NCBI RefSeq assembly: GCF_000283155.1
Contig: NW_004454160.1
Coordinates: forward strand, 2,494,375 to 2,558,374
Direction of reading: 5' to 3'
Origin: Ceratotherium simum simum
Taxonomy: Eukaryota > Chordata > Mammalia > Perissodactyla > Rhinocerotidae
DNA length: 64,000 nt
Part shown: one piece after another, positions 27,800 through 41,290 of the stretch
How positions within the stretch are numbered: position 1 is the stretch's first letter
Layout: each line of letters begins with the position of its first letter
The notes under the pieces: model-generated
What the model saw: only the letters and a program-made list of their open reading frames with translations
Databases searched by the model: none
What the model was told of the DNA's origin: nothing
Translations under genes and position numbers: made by a program

Positions 27800-29799
27800 T
27801 ACTGTGGGGATAAAAAAGAAATAAAACCCAGCCTCTGTCAAGGAGCTTACACTGGAGAGAAAGAGGTGCAAATAGATAATCAGTCATAAAAACAGAATTA
27901 TTGTCTTGACTTTCTGCCATTTCCTGTCCACTCCCCTTTTTCGTCAGATTAACTCAAAATAATTTAGCTGAGATTGTTTTGTTTACATATGGAATTACTT
28001 ATACATAGCCTAAAAATTTAGGTCAGTTGGGTCTGTGCAAATCCTAAAAGGAGAAATAACTGAAGTTACATTTGTAGAGAGAGTAAACAGAGATTTGATC
28101 ATCAATATTAGAATTAATGAGGATCTGAAGCCAAAAGAGACAAATAAGAGAGGGAGTTATTTTACACAGTGGGTAGTAAAATTACAGTACTTACCCTATA
28201 AAGGGTTATAGGGCCTAGAAATAAAAACAGTTGAGCATGGATTAAATTTATGAGTGAGAAAGTCATAAAATTACATTAAGCACAAGTTAGGAATGTTCAA
28301 GTTATTTCTGAAAGTATCTGACGTCAATATCTTAAAAGGAAACTATCATCTTTGCAGTCACCACCCTTATAATCTTTAGTGTGAAGAACTCTAAACTAGA
28401 CCAATTTGGTATCAGTGGTGGGCTGGAAAGGAGGATGCCTGAGAATAAAGATTCTTGTACTCAGTGTGTTTTGTATAAAACTTGTACACACTTCAGATTT
28501 AATGGATGATAAACATAGAGGAAATAAGGGAGACAATGGATGCAATTCATAAAAGAATTTATGATTTCAGATTAAAGCCAATTTGCCAGTATCCTTATTA
28601 ACAAGAGACAATCCAGATAATTGAAATCTGTAGATAATCCAAAAGCTAAATATAGTATTATTACTACACACAGCAAATTGACCTTATGTCTTTGGCATAG
28701 GAGGTAAACACGTTGGATAGTTGTAACATATAGAAGTGTTAGCACATCCCCAAACTAGCCAAACCTGAGACTTGGGAACTCTAGCCTCTGTGATAATGAA
28801 GAGGTAGCCGTTAGTGTTGCTCAACTTCCCCAAAGCTATGTAACTCTCTAGAAGAAAGGGTTTAATTTCGCCACCCACTGTTAGGAACACGAAGTAATTT
28901 GCTGCTAGAAATTATTTTAGCCCTGGTTTATACACTTTTAAAATCTTGCAGTATCTTTAAACTACCATCCAGTTTGGTAAAATACAAGCACTTTATTTCC
29001 TTCTTTCCTTTAAGGATATTTCATCCATCTTCTTCCCCAAAATACTGTCAGTCAGGATTTCTATTTCAAATAATTTGGAATCAAAAGCATTCAACAGCCT
29101 GGAGGCAAGTGAGCTTTTTATTGCATTTTTATTGAGAGTAAATTGAACTGTGTGGGCAGGCTAGAGAGGGGTTCCTCTGTGAGCCTCCAGCATGCCCCAC
29201 CATTGCACCCCAGCAAGGATTCATGTTACAAGAATTACATCACTGTGATCTGCTTATATTGGCTGACCAGGCCCAACAGCCCCCTGGGCGCTGCCAGGCA
29301 GGTTAACTCCTTCTTAATCCTCATGAACCTTCCACAGGAGAGCTTATGTGGCCCCCAGAAGTCTCTGTCTTTCTTCTCGTAACTTCCTAATCTTTTCCTA
29401 ATTTAACATATAAAGAAGTGTTTGGTAAACTATAACTATATTTCATCTTCACAAACCTATATAAAGCATAAGAATTATTATCACTATTTTATGGATAAGT
29501 TTTCCCTGTGTACTTTGGCACCAATTAATTTATTTATTATATGTTGAGTTTGCATCATAAATTACTATTATTTTTTTTATCATATTTTTACTTGTTTGTA
29601 AGTACCTTTGAGTGCATACTGTTGCAAGAAGATTGGGGGGTTTTATTGTTGTTTTTGTTTTGTAAATTACTCAGTCTGGAGCACAATACTGGGCAGAATA
29701 GATGCTAAATAAATGCTTATTGATTGAAAACAACCCTGAGAAGAGAGAGAGAGGTTAGGGGCTGCAAATTCAAGTGGATTCACTAGACAGATAACTGTG

Positions 29800-32450
29800 T
29801 AAATTTATTAATTAATTTAACAAATATTTATTCAGTGCTTACTATGTACCAGGAACTGCTCTAGACACTGAGGGTAAAGTGGTGAACAAAACAAACAAAA
29901 ACCCCTGCCCTCATTGAATTGACATTGTAGTGGAGAGAGACAGACAATAAACCAACAGGGAAAGTTAATGGTAGGTCACAAGGTGCTGAGTGCTATGTAG
30001 AAATATAAAGAAAATGGGGATAGACTGTGTTATGGACTAAATTGCCTCTCTCTCCCGACCCCCCAAAATTCATACGTTGAAGACCTAACCCCCAGCACCT
30101 GCGATATGACTTTATTGAGATAAAGGGCCTTCTAGGAGATAATTAAGTTAAAATGAGGCTGTTAGAGTGGGTCCTATTCCAATCTGACTGGCGTCTTTAT
30201 ATGAAGAGAAGATTAGGACACACAGAAAGACATCGGGGGTGCTTGTGCACAGAGAAAAGACCATGTGAGGACACAGCGAGAAGGTGGCCATCTGTAGGCC
30301 AAGGAGAAAGGCCTCAGAAGAAACCAAACCTGCCAACACCTTGATCTCAAACTTCCAGTCTCCACACTGTGAGAAAATACATTTCTTCCCGAAGCAGGAG
30401 CTTCAAGCCTTGACTTGTTTAAAGGGAGGCAAGGAGACCAGTGTGGCTAGAGTTGGGTGAATGAGAGAGAGAGTGGTAGATGAGGCAGGAACCACAATGT
30501 GGTCAAGGCCTTGCAGGCCACTTAAGGATTTTAGCTTTTACTTTAGGTTAGGGCAATGGAATTGGGAAGCCATTGCTTAAGTTATAAAAGGTTCATGCTG
30601 GCTATTATGTTGGGAAATAGACTACAGGGATCTGAGGTGGAAGTGGGAAGACCAGTTAGAAGGGTGTTTTAACCATCCATTTAAGAGGGAAGCCTTGGAG
30701 GAGGGTAATAGTGATGGAAGTGGTAAGACATGGTCAAATTTGGGATACATTTGTGAAAAGTAGAACTAACAGGATTTGCTGATAGATTGGTTGTGATATT
30801 TGAAAGCAAAAAAAAAACAAGTCAAGGATAACTTTAAGATTTTTGACCTGAGAAGTTGGAAGGATGGAATTGCTGTTTACTTAGATGGGAAACACTGTAG
30901 GAAGAGCAAATTTGGCAAGATTGGGAGTTTGGTTTTGGACATGTGGAGATGTTTAGCGGGCAGTTGGATATTTAAAACTAGAGGTCAGGGAGAGGTCTAA
31001 GCTAGAGATATTAATTTGGGAGTCATCAATATAGAGATAGCATTTAAAGCCAGGAGTCTTGATGAAATCCCTAAATGAGTGAATGTGGACAGAGAAAAGA
31101 GGAAGCTCAAGGACTGATCCTGTTTAGAGGTAGAAGGAAATGAGAAAACACATAGCAAGGAGACTGAGAAAGAAAGAGCAACATGACAGAAGGAAACCCA
31201 GAAGAGACTGTTGTCCTGGAAACCAAGTAAAAAAGCTGTTTTCCAGAAAAGAAGTAATTTGTGTTAAGTAAGATAAGGACTGAAAAAAGACCACTGAATT
31301 TAGCAATGTGGGGGTCATTGGTGACCTTGATCAAAACAGTAGGGGTGGATGGTGGGGTCAAAAGTCTAACTGAATAGGTTTAAGAGGAAATAGAAGAGAA
31401 ATTAGAGACAGTAACCTTGACAACCCTTGCAAGGACTAATGCTGTAAAGGGAAGCAGAGAAATGGGACAGTATGATAGTCATATGGAGTCAAGAGAGGGT
31501 TTTGTGACTTTTTAAGTTGGGAAAAATAATTGCATGTTTGTATGCTCATGGGAATGATCCAGTAGAGAGGGAAAATTTGATGATATAGGAGTGAGAGAGG
31601 ACAACTTCTGAAGCAATGTCCTTGAGTAAGAAAGGATAGAATCCAGAACACATGTGAAGAGGGTAGAGTTAGATGGGAGACCAGAGAAGAGAAGGAAGAA
31701 CATAGGGGCACAGATGCAGATGGACTTTTACATGTGGTAGAGAAGCAAGTAGAAGGTCTCTGCGTTGCTTCAATTTTCTTAGTGAAATAGGAATCCAGGT
31801 CCTCAGCAGAGAATTAGGATGAGGGACGGCATGTTGGAGGTTTAAGGAGAGAGGAGGAGGAGGTGTGAAATAGTCATCTAGAGAAAAGGAAAGGGAATAA
31901 ACCAGAGAAATGTAGTAGAACTGCCAGGCAGCATTTAAGGGCTCTCTTGAGGCTAGAGAACACGAATTTATGAGAGCAGTCAACGAAGTTGATTGTTTTG
32001 CTCCAGCCACACTCTGCTGTGTGGGTGTAGGTAGAGTGTAGGAAAAGTTGGATTTAACCTACAGTTGGGCTTTGCTAGGTGATTGCAACAAAAGGGCAAA
32101 GGGGCAAAGGGCCTAACTGTGCATAACAATGAGCCATGGCATCCAAATGGGGGAAGGGGGGAAGTGAGCATGTGAGGGGTGTGGAGACAGTGACATGATG
32201 GTAAGATCAATTGACTGAAAGTCCCAGTGGTGCTAAAGAATTGAGAGTGAGCTGGAAAGACAGGATATGTTGGTCTGAGCTTGAATTCAAGATTATGGGC
32301 ATGCAATTCTTGTATTGACAAAGTTTGAGGTATGGCTCGAGGAAGGATTTCTGACATAGGATGGAAAATATGATTTCTGGAGGAGAGAAGGCCAAAGGGG
32401 CTAGGGTATCGTAAAGATCATTTACTCTAATGTACAACACAAAGACTATG
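29800..32450 (-). mobile_element. Long L2 LINE fragment, antisense (about 2.3 kb without insert)
   Basis: The + strand is the reverse complement of L2, from its 3' terminus (CAAATATTTATTCAGTGCTT at 29822) back into the reverse transcriptase region. Translating the minus strand at 31107-31361 gives VLIKVTNDPHIAKFSGLFSV, which matches the L2/CR1 reverse transcriptase just before its AFDTVDH motif. That motif is itself lost. Stops and frameshifts are frequent, so it is a relic. It is interrupted by an LTR at 30028-30390. The upstream limit is approximate. Confidence 0.82.
30028..30390 (+). mobile_element. Solo LTR relic, MaLR (MLT1/MST-like), inserted in L2
   Basis: It begins TGTTATGGACTAAATTGCCT and continues through CAAAATTCATACGTTGAAGA, AAGACCATGTGAGGACACAG and ACTGTGAGAAAATACATTTC, the usual MaLR LTR order. 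The last part of the LTR is missing. No internal retroviral genes are present. Confidence 0.78.
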
Positions 32451-33836
32451 CCTGAAGTAGCACTGGAGACAGTGAGAATGAGCCAGGAATAAAATTTTTA
32501 AGAAATGAAGGGGAGTGGTCTTGGGAGTCTGTAGGCTGATGCCATAAATTCCAAAATCAGAGGGTTTTATGGTTGAGAGAGGGATAAAGATCTGGAAGTA
32601 TCAATGAGGAGCAAAGGGGACACCTCTTCCACCTCCAGTACTGTGTATGGGCTGGAGCACAAGATTCCCCACATCTCCAGCACCCTCCAGGTAGCAGGCC
32701 TGGGGGGTGGCTAGTAAGCATGGAGTTTTTCCTTCCTCTGCACTTTGGAAGATTATGTTGGGGGCATTCAGAAAGATGTGGTTGGCCATTGGCTGTTATT
32801 TCTTAACCTATAGATGTTCCATCATCATTTAAGCCATCAGCAAACTTTTGTAATTCCACCACTTGGCCCTACTAATCTGATTCCTAGTTAAAAGCATTTG
32901 TTTTGTTTTGTTTGTGTTGGTTTAGAGGGGTTAGGGAGGTGAAGGGCCTGACAGTAAATTTAGTCCAATTCCTCTGAGACATTCTTATAATATCTCAGAA
33001 TCTTCCACATAGGGATACTGTCCTAAAACAAGCTCTTTCTCAAATAAGGGGACCCAGAATACCTGGGGCTCCCTGGGGAAGTGTACCCCCTCCAGGAATC
33101 TGCTCTGATTTCCTGGGGCTGCTTTGTTCTGGAGCTCTGGAGCCACTGGATGTAGTTGGCACTGGCCCAAAGTTGCTTTAGGCCACCACTGTGCTTGCTG
33201 TGTGTTCTGTCACAGAGACATCATTGAAGCGCACACTTTCTCTAGGCAAAGATGCTATTTTGCACCTGACACTCCTAGCTTTTACAGTTAGGTTTTAAAG
33301 GTAGGCAGCTTTGATTTCCAAGAGTGCACCCATATTAGACAGCAAGGAGGAAGAGTATTGGAGTAAGAAATGACGCAGCCTTTTATGTGGCTGGTAAACT
33401 ATCCTTGAAGACATTTCCAAAAGAGGAATTCCAAAAATGTTTTGAGCAATCATTTGAATAGGATATAGAATCCCAGGGTAACTTCTTTGAAGGACAACTC
33501 CAATTTGAATAAATAAGTTCTGGTATATATATCAGCCCCATTACTTTCTAGTCAGCTTTCAATCCTTTAATCCTTTAAAAATTTTTTAACTGATCAAAAG
33601 AGAGACCCCTGCCTTAGTGACAGTTGCTATTCACCAGTATGAGATAACGGGCAGGATGTGTGGCTGAGATAGAAAATACTTCTCATTTGGTGGATTTAAG
33701 ATCAAATATTTGCTGTTCGCCTTGTAATTTAGCCAACATTCAATTCAAATATTTGAGATTTTTGTACATGCTAAAGCAGAAAGATAATGAGGAATCAAAA
33801 GATGAACTATTCAATGTTAGGAAGGCCGGCATTTTA

Positions 33837-34150
33837 TTTTATTTTTTTTATTTATTTATTTTTTGTGAGGAAGATCAGCTGTGAGCTAACATTCATGCTA
33901 ATCCTCCTCTTTTTGCTGAGGAAGAGTGGCTCTGAGCTAACATCCACTGCCAATCCTCCTCCTTTTTTTTTTCCCCCAAAACCCCAGTAGATAGTTGTAT
34001 GTCATAGTTGCACATCCTTCTAGTTGCTGTATGTGGGACTCGGCTTCAACATGGCCGGAGAAGCGGTGCGTTGGTGCGCCCCCGGGGTCCAAACCCGGGC
34101 CACCAGTAGCGGAGCTCGCAGACTTAACCGCTAAGCCATGGGGCCGGCCC
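33837..34150 (-). mobile_element. ERE SINE (long class), antisense, 15-base exact target-site duplication
   Basis: It has the same long-class structure as the copy at 20750, ending in CTAAGCCATGGGGCCGGCCC. AAGGCCGGCATTTTA is exact at 33822-33836 and 34151-34165, so this copy is young. Confidence 0.95.
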
Positions 34151-35259
34151 AAGGCCGGCATTTTAAATGTTTGTGGATTGTGATTTACATCTGGGTGTAG
34201 GGTGCTAATGAGACAGCTCCTCAAGAAAGCAGAAATTCTTTCTATTTGGAAAGCCAAGGAATGATGAACAGCTTGATATTGAGTGCCTCTGTTTGCCATG
34301 GGGAAATTTTAAATGAAAAACATAAAAAGAGGTGGAAAACAGAAAGCTCCTTGAAAGTGGGTTTCATGTCTTTTTTAGTACCTAGTCTGACACAGGCACA
34401 TAAGCCTATGTGATGCATTGGCTCCTATGGGAAAATCCAGTTGATTGGCATACCTTTTCCAAAAACATAACTTCTTGTGAGGATGTATTAAAGGGTGGCT
34501 CTTTCCCAGTTCCGCTGGCCAAACAACATGCATTTATAGGAAAGGCTATCATGGATTTGCCTGGAATAAGGCCAAACTAACAACGCCCAAGTGGATGGAA
34601 CCTTTGTGATGATCTCATTAGTATCCACACAAACCCACTGAGCTAACCAGTCATCACAGCTTCTAATGGAGCAGCTAAAAAAGCTGTGAGTAGGGGAGTG
34701 GGATGGGAGGTAACATGCAAGAGTCATCCTCAACTCAACTCACCCTCTTCTCTATGCTTTCATAGCCTAATGTGGGAAAGGAGAGGAGGAGAGGATGTTG
34801 GTTCTGAAGAGAATTTGGTGAAGAGGAGATATGACCCAACTGAAGAAGGAGTCTGAATAGAAATTTCCCTACCCTTGGACCACCTTTGTCCCTCTACCAG
34901 GATACCTGGCACTGCCCAAAGAGATGACTGTACATTAAGTTTTTCTTAATATTTTCCATCTTAAATTGAATCTTCCCCTTCACCACACTCTATGATGATT
35001 GATCAATGTACTCAGCGATATGCAACACATTATATATAATGAAAGCGTTTACATCGAGTCTCTGATCTCAGTATGCTACAGTTTAGTCAGGGAGACAAAA
35101 ATTAAACCCATTAAACATGGTCAGTCCCTCATAATCTAGCAAAAATGTCTTGCTTTGTAGGACACATTTACTCAAGATATGCATCAGGGAAGGGTTTTTA
35201 ACTGAATGGAGTTAAATATCCAATCCCTTTTGTGCTCCTTTGCTTTATACTTCTCAGTT

Positions 35260-35350
35260 TGTCCATTCATTCAACAAATATTTATCGAGTGCTGCCTGTT
35301 ATAAGCAAGGCACTGTGCTGGGCACGTGGAAAACCATGGTAAACATGATA
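35260..35350 (-). mobile_element. L2 LINE 3' end, antisense
   Basis: TTCATTCAACAAATATTTAT followed by AAGGCACTGTGCTGGGCACG is the reverse complement of the L2 terminus. Confidence 0.7.
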
Positions 35351-36514
35351 ACATTCCAAGGATATTAATCCTGATCAATAAGAGCCCCCCCCCGAAAATG
35401 ATTCATTGTAAAGCATTCTACACCAATTAATTTTTAAAATTTGGTTATTATCTTCCCTTTCCCTTTCTGATGTGCCTTTCCAATCCTACTATAAAAGTAG
35501 GAAAAGTATTTTGGTGGAGTGAGGTACAAAAAAAACAAGTTTGTGGTGTAAAAGAATAAATGCAATTCGCACTCTCTTCTGCCCTTAGAAACACGAGGAC
35601 TCTGCCTGCTCTGGGGGTTCCTGTTCTTTTGGAAGCCCTCAGCTGGTCTTGAGCAGCAATGATGACATCAAGGAAAATTACATTCTGATGCAGAATTCAG
35701 TCCCTTCATCTTTCTCCTGTCTCTACAGCATGAAGCTAGGGGCCCATGGAGGATCTAATATCAAAAGGCAGAGGGTAATACCACTGCATGGAGAAAAAAA
35801 AATAATTACCAAATTTCCTGAATAGTAAACAGCTTAAAAAAAGAAGAAGCTGAACCCTTTGATAGCTTGGCCCTTGGTCTGCCCGTGAATGCCTTAAGGA
35901 TTATATCACCAGACTGACTCCAGCAGCCCGTGCTATTGTTTCAGAAAGAGGAAACAATGAGGAAAGGGGGTAAAAAAGAAGAAAAGGGGATGGGTGGGAG
36001 CAGGTCTGTTCGTTGGGGAGGGGAGAGTTTGCTTTTGAAAGTGCAGTTGTCAAATGTTAATGGCAGTGAGGCTAGAAAGACAAATTGAACAATTTCTCAG
36101 CGTCTGTGGGAAGGAGGTTTTTCGGGGCCATTTCTCCTTTTCTTGGGGAATTAACGTAAACGTTTGGATTCAATAACTTTTCTACCACAGATGACATTAG
36201 CTCAAAAGAGAGATGAAGCGACCTCAAGTAGCCCAAAACTCTTATTGCGGAAAACTATCACCTGGGGGCAGTCTTGCGACTGTTAAGTTTCGTCTGCCTC
36301 ATTCCACTAAGGCTTTGACTACTTTTTTTCTCGATGTGCTCTGGTTCTTTATCCGAGGTTGAGGAGTGGGAAAAAGGGGCAAGGGGGAAGGCGGCTTAGG
36401 ACCTAAGCCTTACACCCTCCTCAGTCAGGCAGGAGGCGATACCACGAGAATGTGAGGAGGTTGTGAACAGTCACACAAGTTTTCCTTTGGGTCTCTGAAA
36501 TGGAAAGCCTCCGA

Positions 36515-38530
36515 AACTGAGGCGGCGGCGGGGTGGGGGCCGCAGACAGCAGGTCCTGGGATACTGACGACCTCAGCGCGGATGGCGAGAGCCAGAGGCC
36601 CGGGATTCCCGAGATTCCGGGAACTAACGGAGACCCGCGCCCCCGCCCCTGGCACACGCACACGCCCCCGCCTGCCTCCCTGCCCTGCCGCGCCCGGCCA
36701 GCTCCTCTGGTTCCGAGACCCCCGACCACGACCGCGCCGGGACTTGTTAGCAAAGGGCGGAGGGGCCGTGGACCCCGCGAGGCGCTCCCTGACTCGAACC
36801 GTGGCCTCGCCGGCTCCCGCTCCCAGGCCTGCCCCGAAAGTCTAGCTGCCGCCAAGTGTTATAAGCTCTCGTTCACAAGCCAGTGCGCTCCTTGGTTCGC
36901 TGCGGGGCGTTTCCTGGCCCGAATCTGGGCATCCCCAGCCGGCCTCCAGGACGCAGAGTCGGCCCTGGCCGCCCGCCTCCCCCTAGGGCCGAGCCGGGAT
37001 CCAGGCTCACCGGCCGCACTCTTCGCAGTCAGGGCACGAGAACCTTTCGTGCTGTTTCCGACTCAAGTGGGTTACTGTCTTAGCATTAAGAGCCCCTAGC
37101 ATTGATGTGCTAGAGGATCAAGTCCCTGGAAGGGAAGCCGGCCGCAGCCTCCATGGGCCGAGGGCGGGAGCGCTGGGCCTGGAGGGTTTGCCCCTTGGTG
37201 TGCGTGTGCCGGGGCAGCCCGAGGGCCGGCTGAGCGCGCGTGCAGGCGGGCGTGTTAGCTGTGAGACTGGAAGGGAAAACCCAAGAGCACGGAGCCCGAA
37301 ACAAAGCCAGATCCTCGCTCCACAAAGCAGCAGCGGGGATCCTGGGTTTACGAGGGACGTCTTCCTCCAAGCTTCACCTTCTCCCCCCACGGGCCCACCA
37401 TGCAAAAGAAGGGGGCACCCTCAAAAGTCAGGAAGAGGGAGAAAATGTCAGGCAGGGAACTGGGAGCAAAGAGCTCCCGGGGAGCTTGGCCTCGGCCTGA
37501 ACCACGAGCCGGCTCCGGAGGCCTCCTCGGGCCCAGGACCTCACGCGTGGCCGCGCGGCGCGAACTGCGCGATCGGAGTGCCCGGCTCCCGCCCGCAGGC
37601 TCCACGGAACTTGCGGCGCGGGCCCATCAATCCAGACGTTGGGTCAGTCCCTTATTGGGAAGAAGGGAGAGGCAGTCGCTTTTCAAAATCTGAAAAGAAA
37701 TGTTAAAGCTCAAAACGGCATTTTTTTCCTCCAGAAAACGCAGAAAAAGGCAATACTCAGAATAAGGTGGGTGAGACACCTCACCCCTTCTTCCTCTCGC
37801 GCCCCTAGAAATAAGGCGAGGGTGCCTTTTTGCCCCCTCGCCGGCTGCCGTACACGCCCTGGCGGCCCGCTCACGTGGGGAGTTAGCGCGGCGGGGTTGG
37901 ACGCGGACGAGCCCCTGCTCGGAAACCTCGCGAGGGGTTACAGGGCGCCGCGGCTCGCCTTGTCGGTGGTTCTCCGCTGTCCTCGAGCGTGTGAAGCCCC
38001 GGGAAGCGGCAGGTCCGAAGTAGCCCGCGGCACCGAGAGGCGCACCTGGACGCACAGCTGGCTTCCTAGAGGCCCTGGCCGGGAGCTCGGCCCCGCCGCT
38101 CTTCCCCCCACCCCACTTTGTTTTTCCTTGCAGCCCCGCCCGGGCTCCGCGCGGCGGCTTCCCGCCTGGAACAAAGGCGGCCGCGGCAGCCTGCTCTGCG
38201 TCTGACTGTCGCGGACACGCCGGCCTCGCGCCTGGAGCCGAAGCCCTTCGCTGGGTGGGGACGGAGTCTGACGAAGAAGCCTCTGCTCTCCTCCGCGACG
38301 GGTGGAAAGCGCAGAGCCGCGAAGGGTGCGTTTGGCACCGCCCGCTTCCTGCGCCGGAGCGGCCGGCGGCTGGACTCCTTTTCCTTCCTGGCTCCGGCGC
38401 GGTGGGAGGTTCGGGCCCGCAGGCAGCCTTGCCGCCTCTCCCGCCCGCCCGCACCGCTGCGGGCCCTGCCGCGCGCCTGTGCCGGGCAGGGAAGCTCCCC
38501 CTGGGTGCTAGCCGCCTCGCTCTGTAATTT
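36515..38530. other. CpG island A (about 2 kb), intergenic
   Basis: There is a sharp change from AT-rich sequence to dense GC and CpG over about 2 kb. It is strongest at 36515-37060 and 37480-38500, with a slightly weaker middle. Many long open frames exist on both strands because stop codons are rare at this composition. Most lack an ATG start, and none matches a protein I know. It could be a distal promoter of TBX15, a promoter of a non-coding RNA, or a Polycomb-bound regulatory island. Nothing in the sequence decides among these. Confidence 0.75.
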
Positions 38531-39552
38531 AGCGATCCAGTGCCACAGGGGTGTGAGCGTGGCTCACCTGCACAGGTGCAGTGGAAATGATTCTGCGCGT
38601 TTAAGTCCGAGGCTACATGTCCAAAGACTAGATGGAAAAATAAGAGCTGTGTTCAGAAAGAGAAAAGCCGTTTGCTTCCCTTGTTTAAGGTGCAAGTGAA
38701 AATGTTTTCAGTTGGGTAGAGCTGGATATTTTCTCCGTTGTCTACTTCACTAGACATAGCTATGGCAAATGGGCAGTTAGGGAGGTCGTGTGCAGTTGAC
38801 ACTGTCCTGAGTCCGTAAAAGGAAAGGCTGTGGTTTGCAGTGTCCTCTCCCTGCCTTCGCGTTGGGAGAATTGTACCCGCTTCGGCCGTTGGCGCGGGGT
38901 GTGCTTGAGCGCAGCTGCATCTGGATAAGTTCAACCCCCACCCCTCCTTTGCCCCCGGTCCCTCCAGCGGCATTATTTATCACTGCAGCTTGTGGCCGGC
39001 TTTTCTATCTTTTAAGTCGTTTTACCTTTCTCTACAGCCTTTTGTCACACAAACCCTCTCCCAATTAGACTCAAAAAGGGCACTTACAGACCGAATTCCT
39101 ATAAGGTACTTCTCTGCTTGGCCTGGATCGTAGAATTCAAAGGACTATTCCCAGGAATCTGTTTGTACACGTAAATGACCGTGCCAAGGCTGCTGAGCAC
39201 GTTCAGCAGCTCTGGTAGGGCTCAGAGGGTCTGAGCGTTCAAGACCTGGGAGTGTAGATCTGATTTTAACCGACTATGCCATGAAGCCACAGGCCACTGG
39301 CTCATTCGCTGCTACACGTCCTGGATAGTGTGTACTGGACTGGTTACACTCTGATAAAGCAGATAAGTTGGTAAGCGCACATGAAAATGTTAAAAAGCTA
39401 GGTGATATTTTGAGGCTACTTATAGAGTTTCTGAATTTGGAAGGTAGGGAAAATTGAATATACCCTCCTCCCATTCTGCTTTTTTGTAGGTGTGATAACA
39501 CTCTGTAAATGAATTTCTATAATAATGTAATAATATGTGTATTTGCGTGCAC

Positions 39553-39569
39553 ATGTGTGTGTGTGTGTG
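39553..39569. repeat. Short (TG)n run
   Basis: It has about eight TG units after GCACA. Confidence 0.85.
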
Positions 39570-41290
39570 AGCATGCTATTAAAGTGTGCACCTATGGAAA
39601 TGGCGCTAAATCAGTCTCTCCTCCTGTCTGGCATGTGCACTGAAAAGAAATTCTTTGGTTGCAGGGTTTGTGATTCCCAAGCTTCTTAGAACGCTCCTGG
39701 AAGGGGAACAGGCTTTAGGAATGAAAAGCATTATTTAAAAAGAATTTAGCACACACTGCTTCTTAGTATTTCCCCCAAAGGTAGTAGGATGGAAGTTGGA
39801 GGCTTTCTCTCCCGCACTTCCACCACTGCACAGGAGGAAAAGTGTGAACTCCTAGGGCGCCAGCAGACTCATTACCACCTCTGGCACTGACCCAAAGTGT
39901 GTGTGTATCCTGAAGTCTGAGCCCCATCACTCTGACTGTTCAGAGCTGGAAGTCTCACAAACCTGCCAAATCAGAGTTGGCTGGATGAATTTGTACTCGG
40001 ACGCCCACACACACATTTTTACAAAGGGGAGCTTAGTAAAGTGTGCTGCACGTGGTAGATATTCAGTGATTGTTTGTTAAGTGAATGAAGGAACTCGTGT
40101 ATATTTATTCTGTCCAAAGCAAGTTTTTTTTTAACTAGATAAGCTTGTATATGCATGTGTAATATATGTGACAAAGAATTGTGTGCCCAGAATATAGGGG
40201 AATTTTTTTGTATTTGTCTCTTTGCCTTCCAGTTCTCCTGAGCAGCCCCCTCCACAACGCCCCTGCCTGAGGCGCAGGTCTCTGCAACCAGTTGGTAAAC
40301 TTACTGGACCCCCACCAAAGCCTGTCAGTCAGCCAGTAAAAGCAAATGTGTTACTTGAGTCACGTCCTTACTTCCCTCGCAGATCACACTCATGTTTCTA
40401 TAAAGGTTCTTTGGCTGATTTCATCCTGCACACCCCCACATTCCCTTATTCCCTCTCTAGGTGGTATACTGCTTGGGTTTCACAGGCCTGCAGACAAGCA
40501 GGTCGCCCCTGTTAACCAACCCAGCCTCTGTCAGCATTTTCACGGAGTGGCCGAAGTTCTTAGGAAAGCTTGGGATCTTAATTTGGGAGAAGATTTCCAG
40601 TTCCAGGGAGGATAGTAGCCACTGTTCCCACGATGGCTGAGACTAGTCGCGTGCTCTAGGTTTGTTTTACAAGAACGTGTGTGTAATTGCGATAGTGTAT
40701 GACTTCAGAAATTGCACACCTGGTGGCTCAGAGAAGAGAGTCTAGTGTCAGGACCTTCGAGCTCAGAGGTTCTTAATCCTGCCATCTCCAAGTTCTCATG
40801 GCTCTGAGGGAGTTAGAGGATCCTCTCTGGTGCCCCAGCCAGCCTGCTGCCGCCTAGAGGATTCTGATAGCCTCTTCTGTGTCCCCCAGACCCGTTGTGA
40901 GTGACAACCGGCTGGAAGGAGCAGCTACCCAGTGCCCTAGTCACTGCAGAGGAGGAAACGAGCTAATTTCTGACCCTTCTGAACAGTCAGCCCCAGCCTG
41001 AAAGACCCAGGAAAACAAGGACAAAAACTCTTGCCTTTCCCTTCCCTTCTGCTCTCCCCTTTCTCATCTCTCGTCTTTCCTCTCACACTCCCCTGAGCCT
41101 TGGGGAGTTGAGGTCGATGAAGGGAGCTATCTCTAAAGGCTTCACCCCCAAGGCAGCTGCCTCCTTCATCAGGAAGGGGGGAGGCAGGAAAGGAGTACTT
41201 TAAAAGCTCCACTAAAGCCAAAACTGCCATAGAAACAGTGCCACCTCTTTCGGGCAACCCCCAGCCCTCCAGGAGGGATAATATGCTCTC

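Larger units (their letters stand above)
26660..29800. other. Intergenic stretch
   Basis: It holds a probable old LTR-type repeat (27120-27480), a MER5A (27607-27799) and AT-rich single-copy sequence. Nothing was recognised in 27900-29430. Confidence 0.7.
32450..36500. other. Intergenic stretch before the first CpG block
   Basis: Apart from the ERE at 33837-34150 and an L2 scrap at 35260, I recognise nothing. 32500-33600 and 34300-35200 look like single-copy or strongly decayed sequence. From about 36.2 kb the GC content rises. Confidence 0.7.

Noticed and set aside
30028..30390. Possible complete endogenous retrovirus
   Set aside because: Only one incomplete MaLR-type LTR is present, with no internal region and no second LTR in the expected distance.
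33937..34299. 120-codon minus-strand frame at 33.9-34.3 kb
   Set aside because: It reads through an ERE SINE. The similar frame at 20.9 kb arises from the other long-class ERE.
36421..36855. 144-codon minus-strand frame at the edge of CpG island A
   Set aside because: Low-complexity composition with no known family and competing plus-strand frames of equal length. No splice or promoter evidence that a protein is made.
37627..38454. 275-codon open frame on the minus strand of CpG island A
   Set aside because: It opens with GTG, not ATG, lies in sequence where stops are rare, is Arg/Ala/Gly/Pro-rich in the manner of translated CpG islands, and overlaps other long frames on both strands. No domain was recognised.
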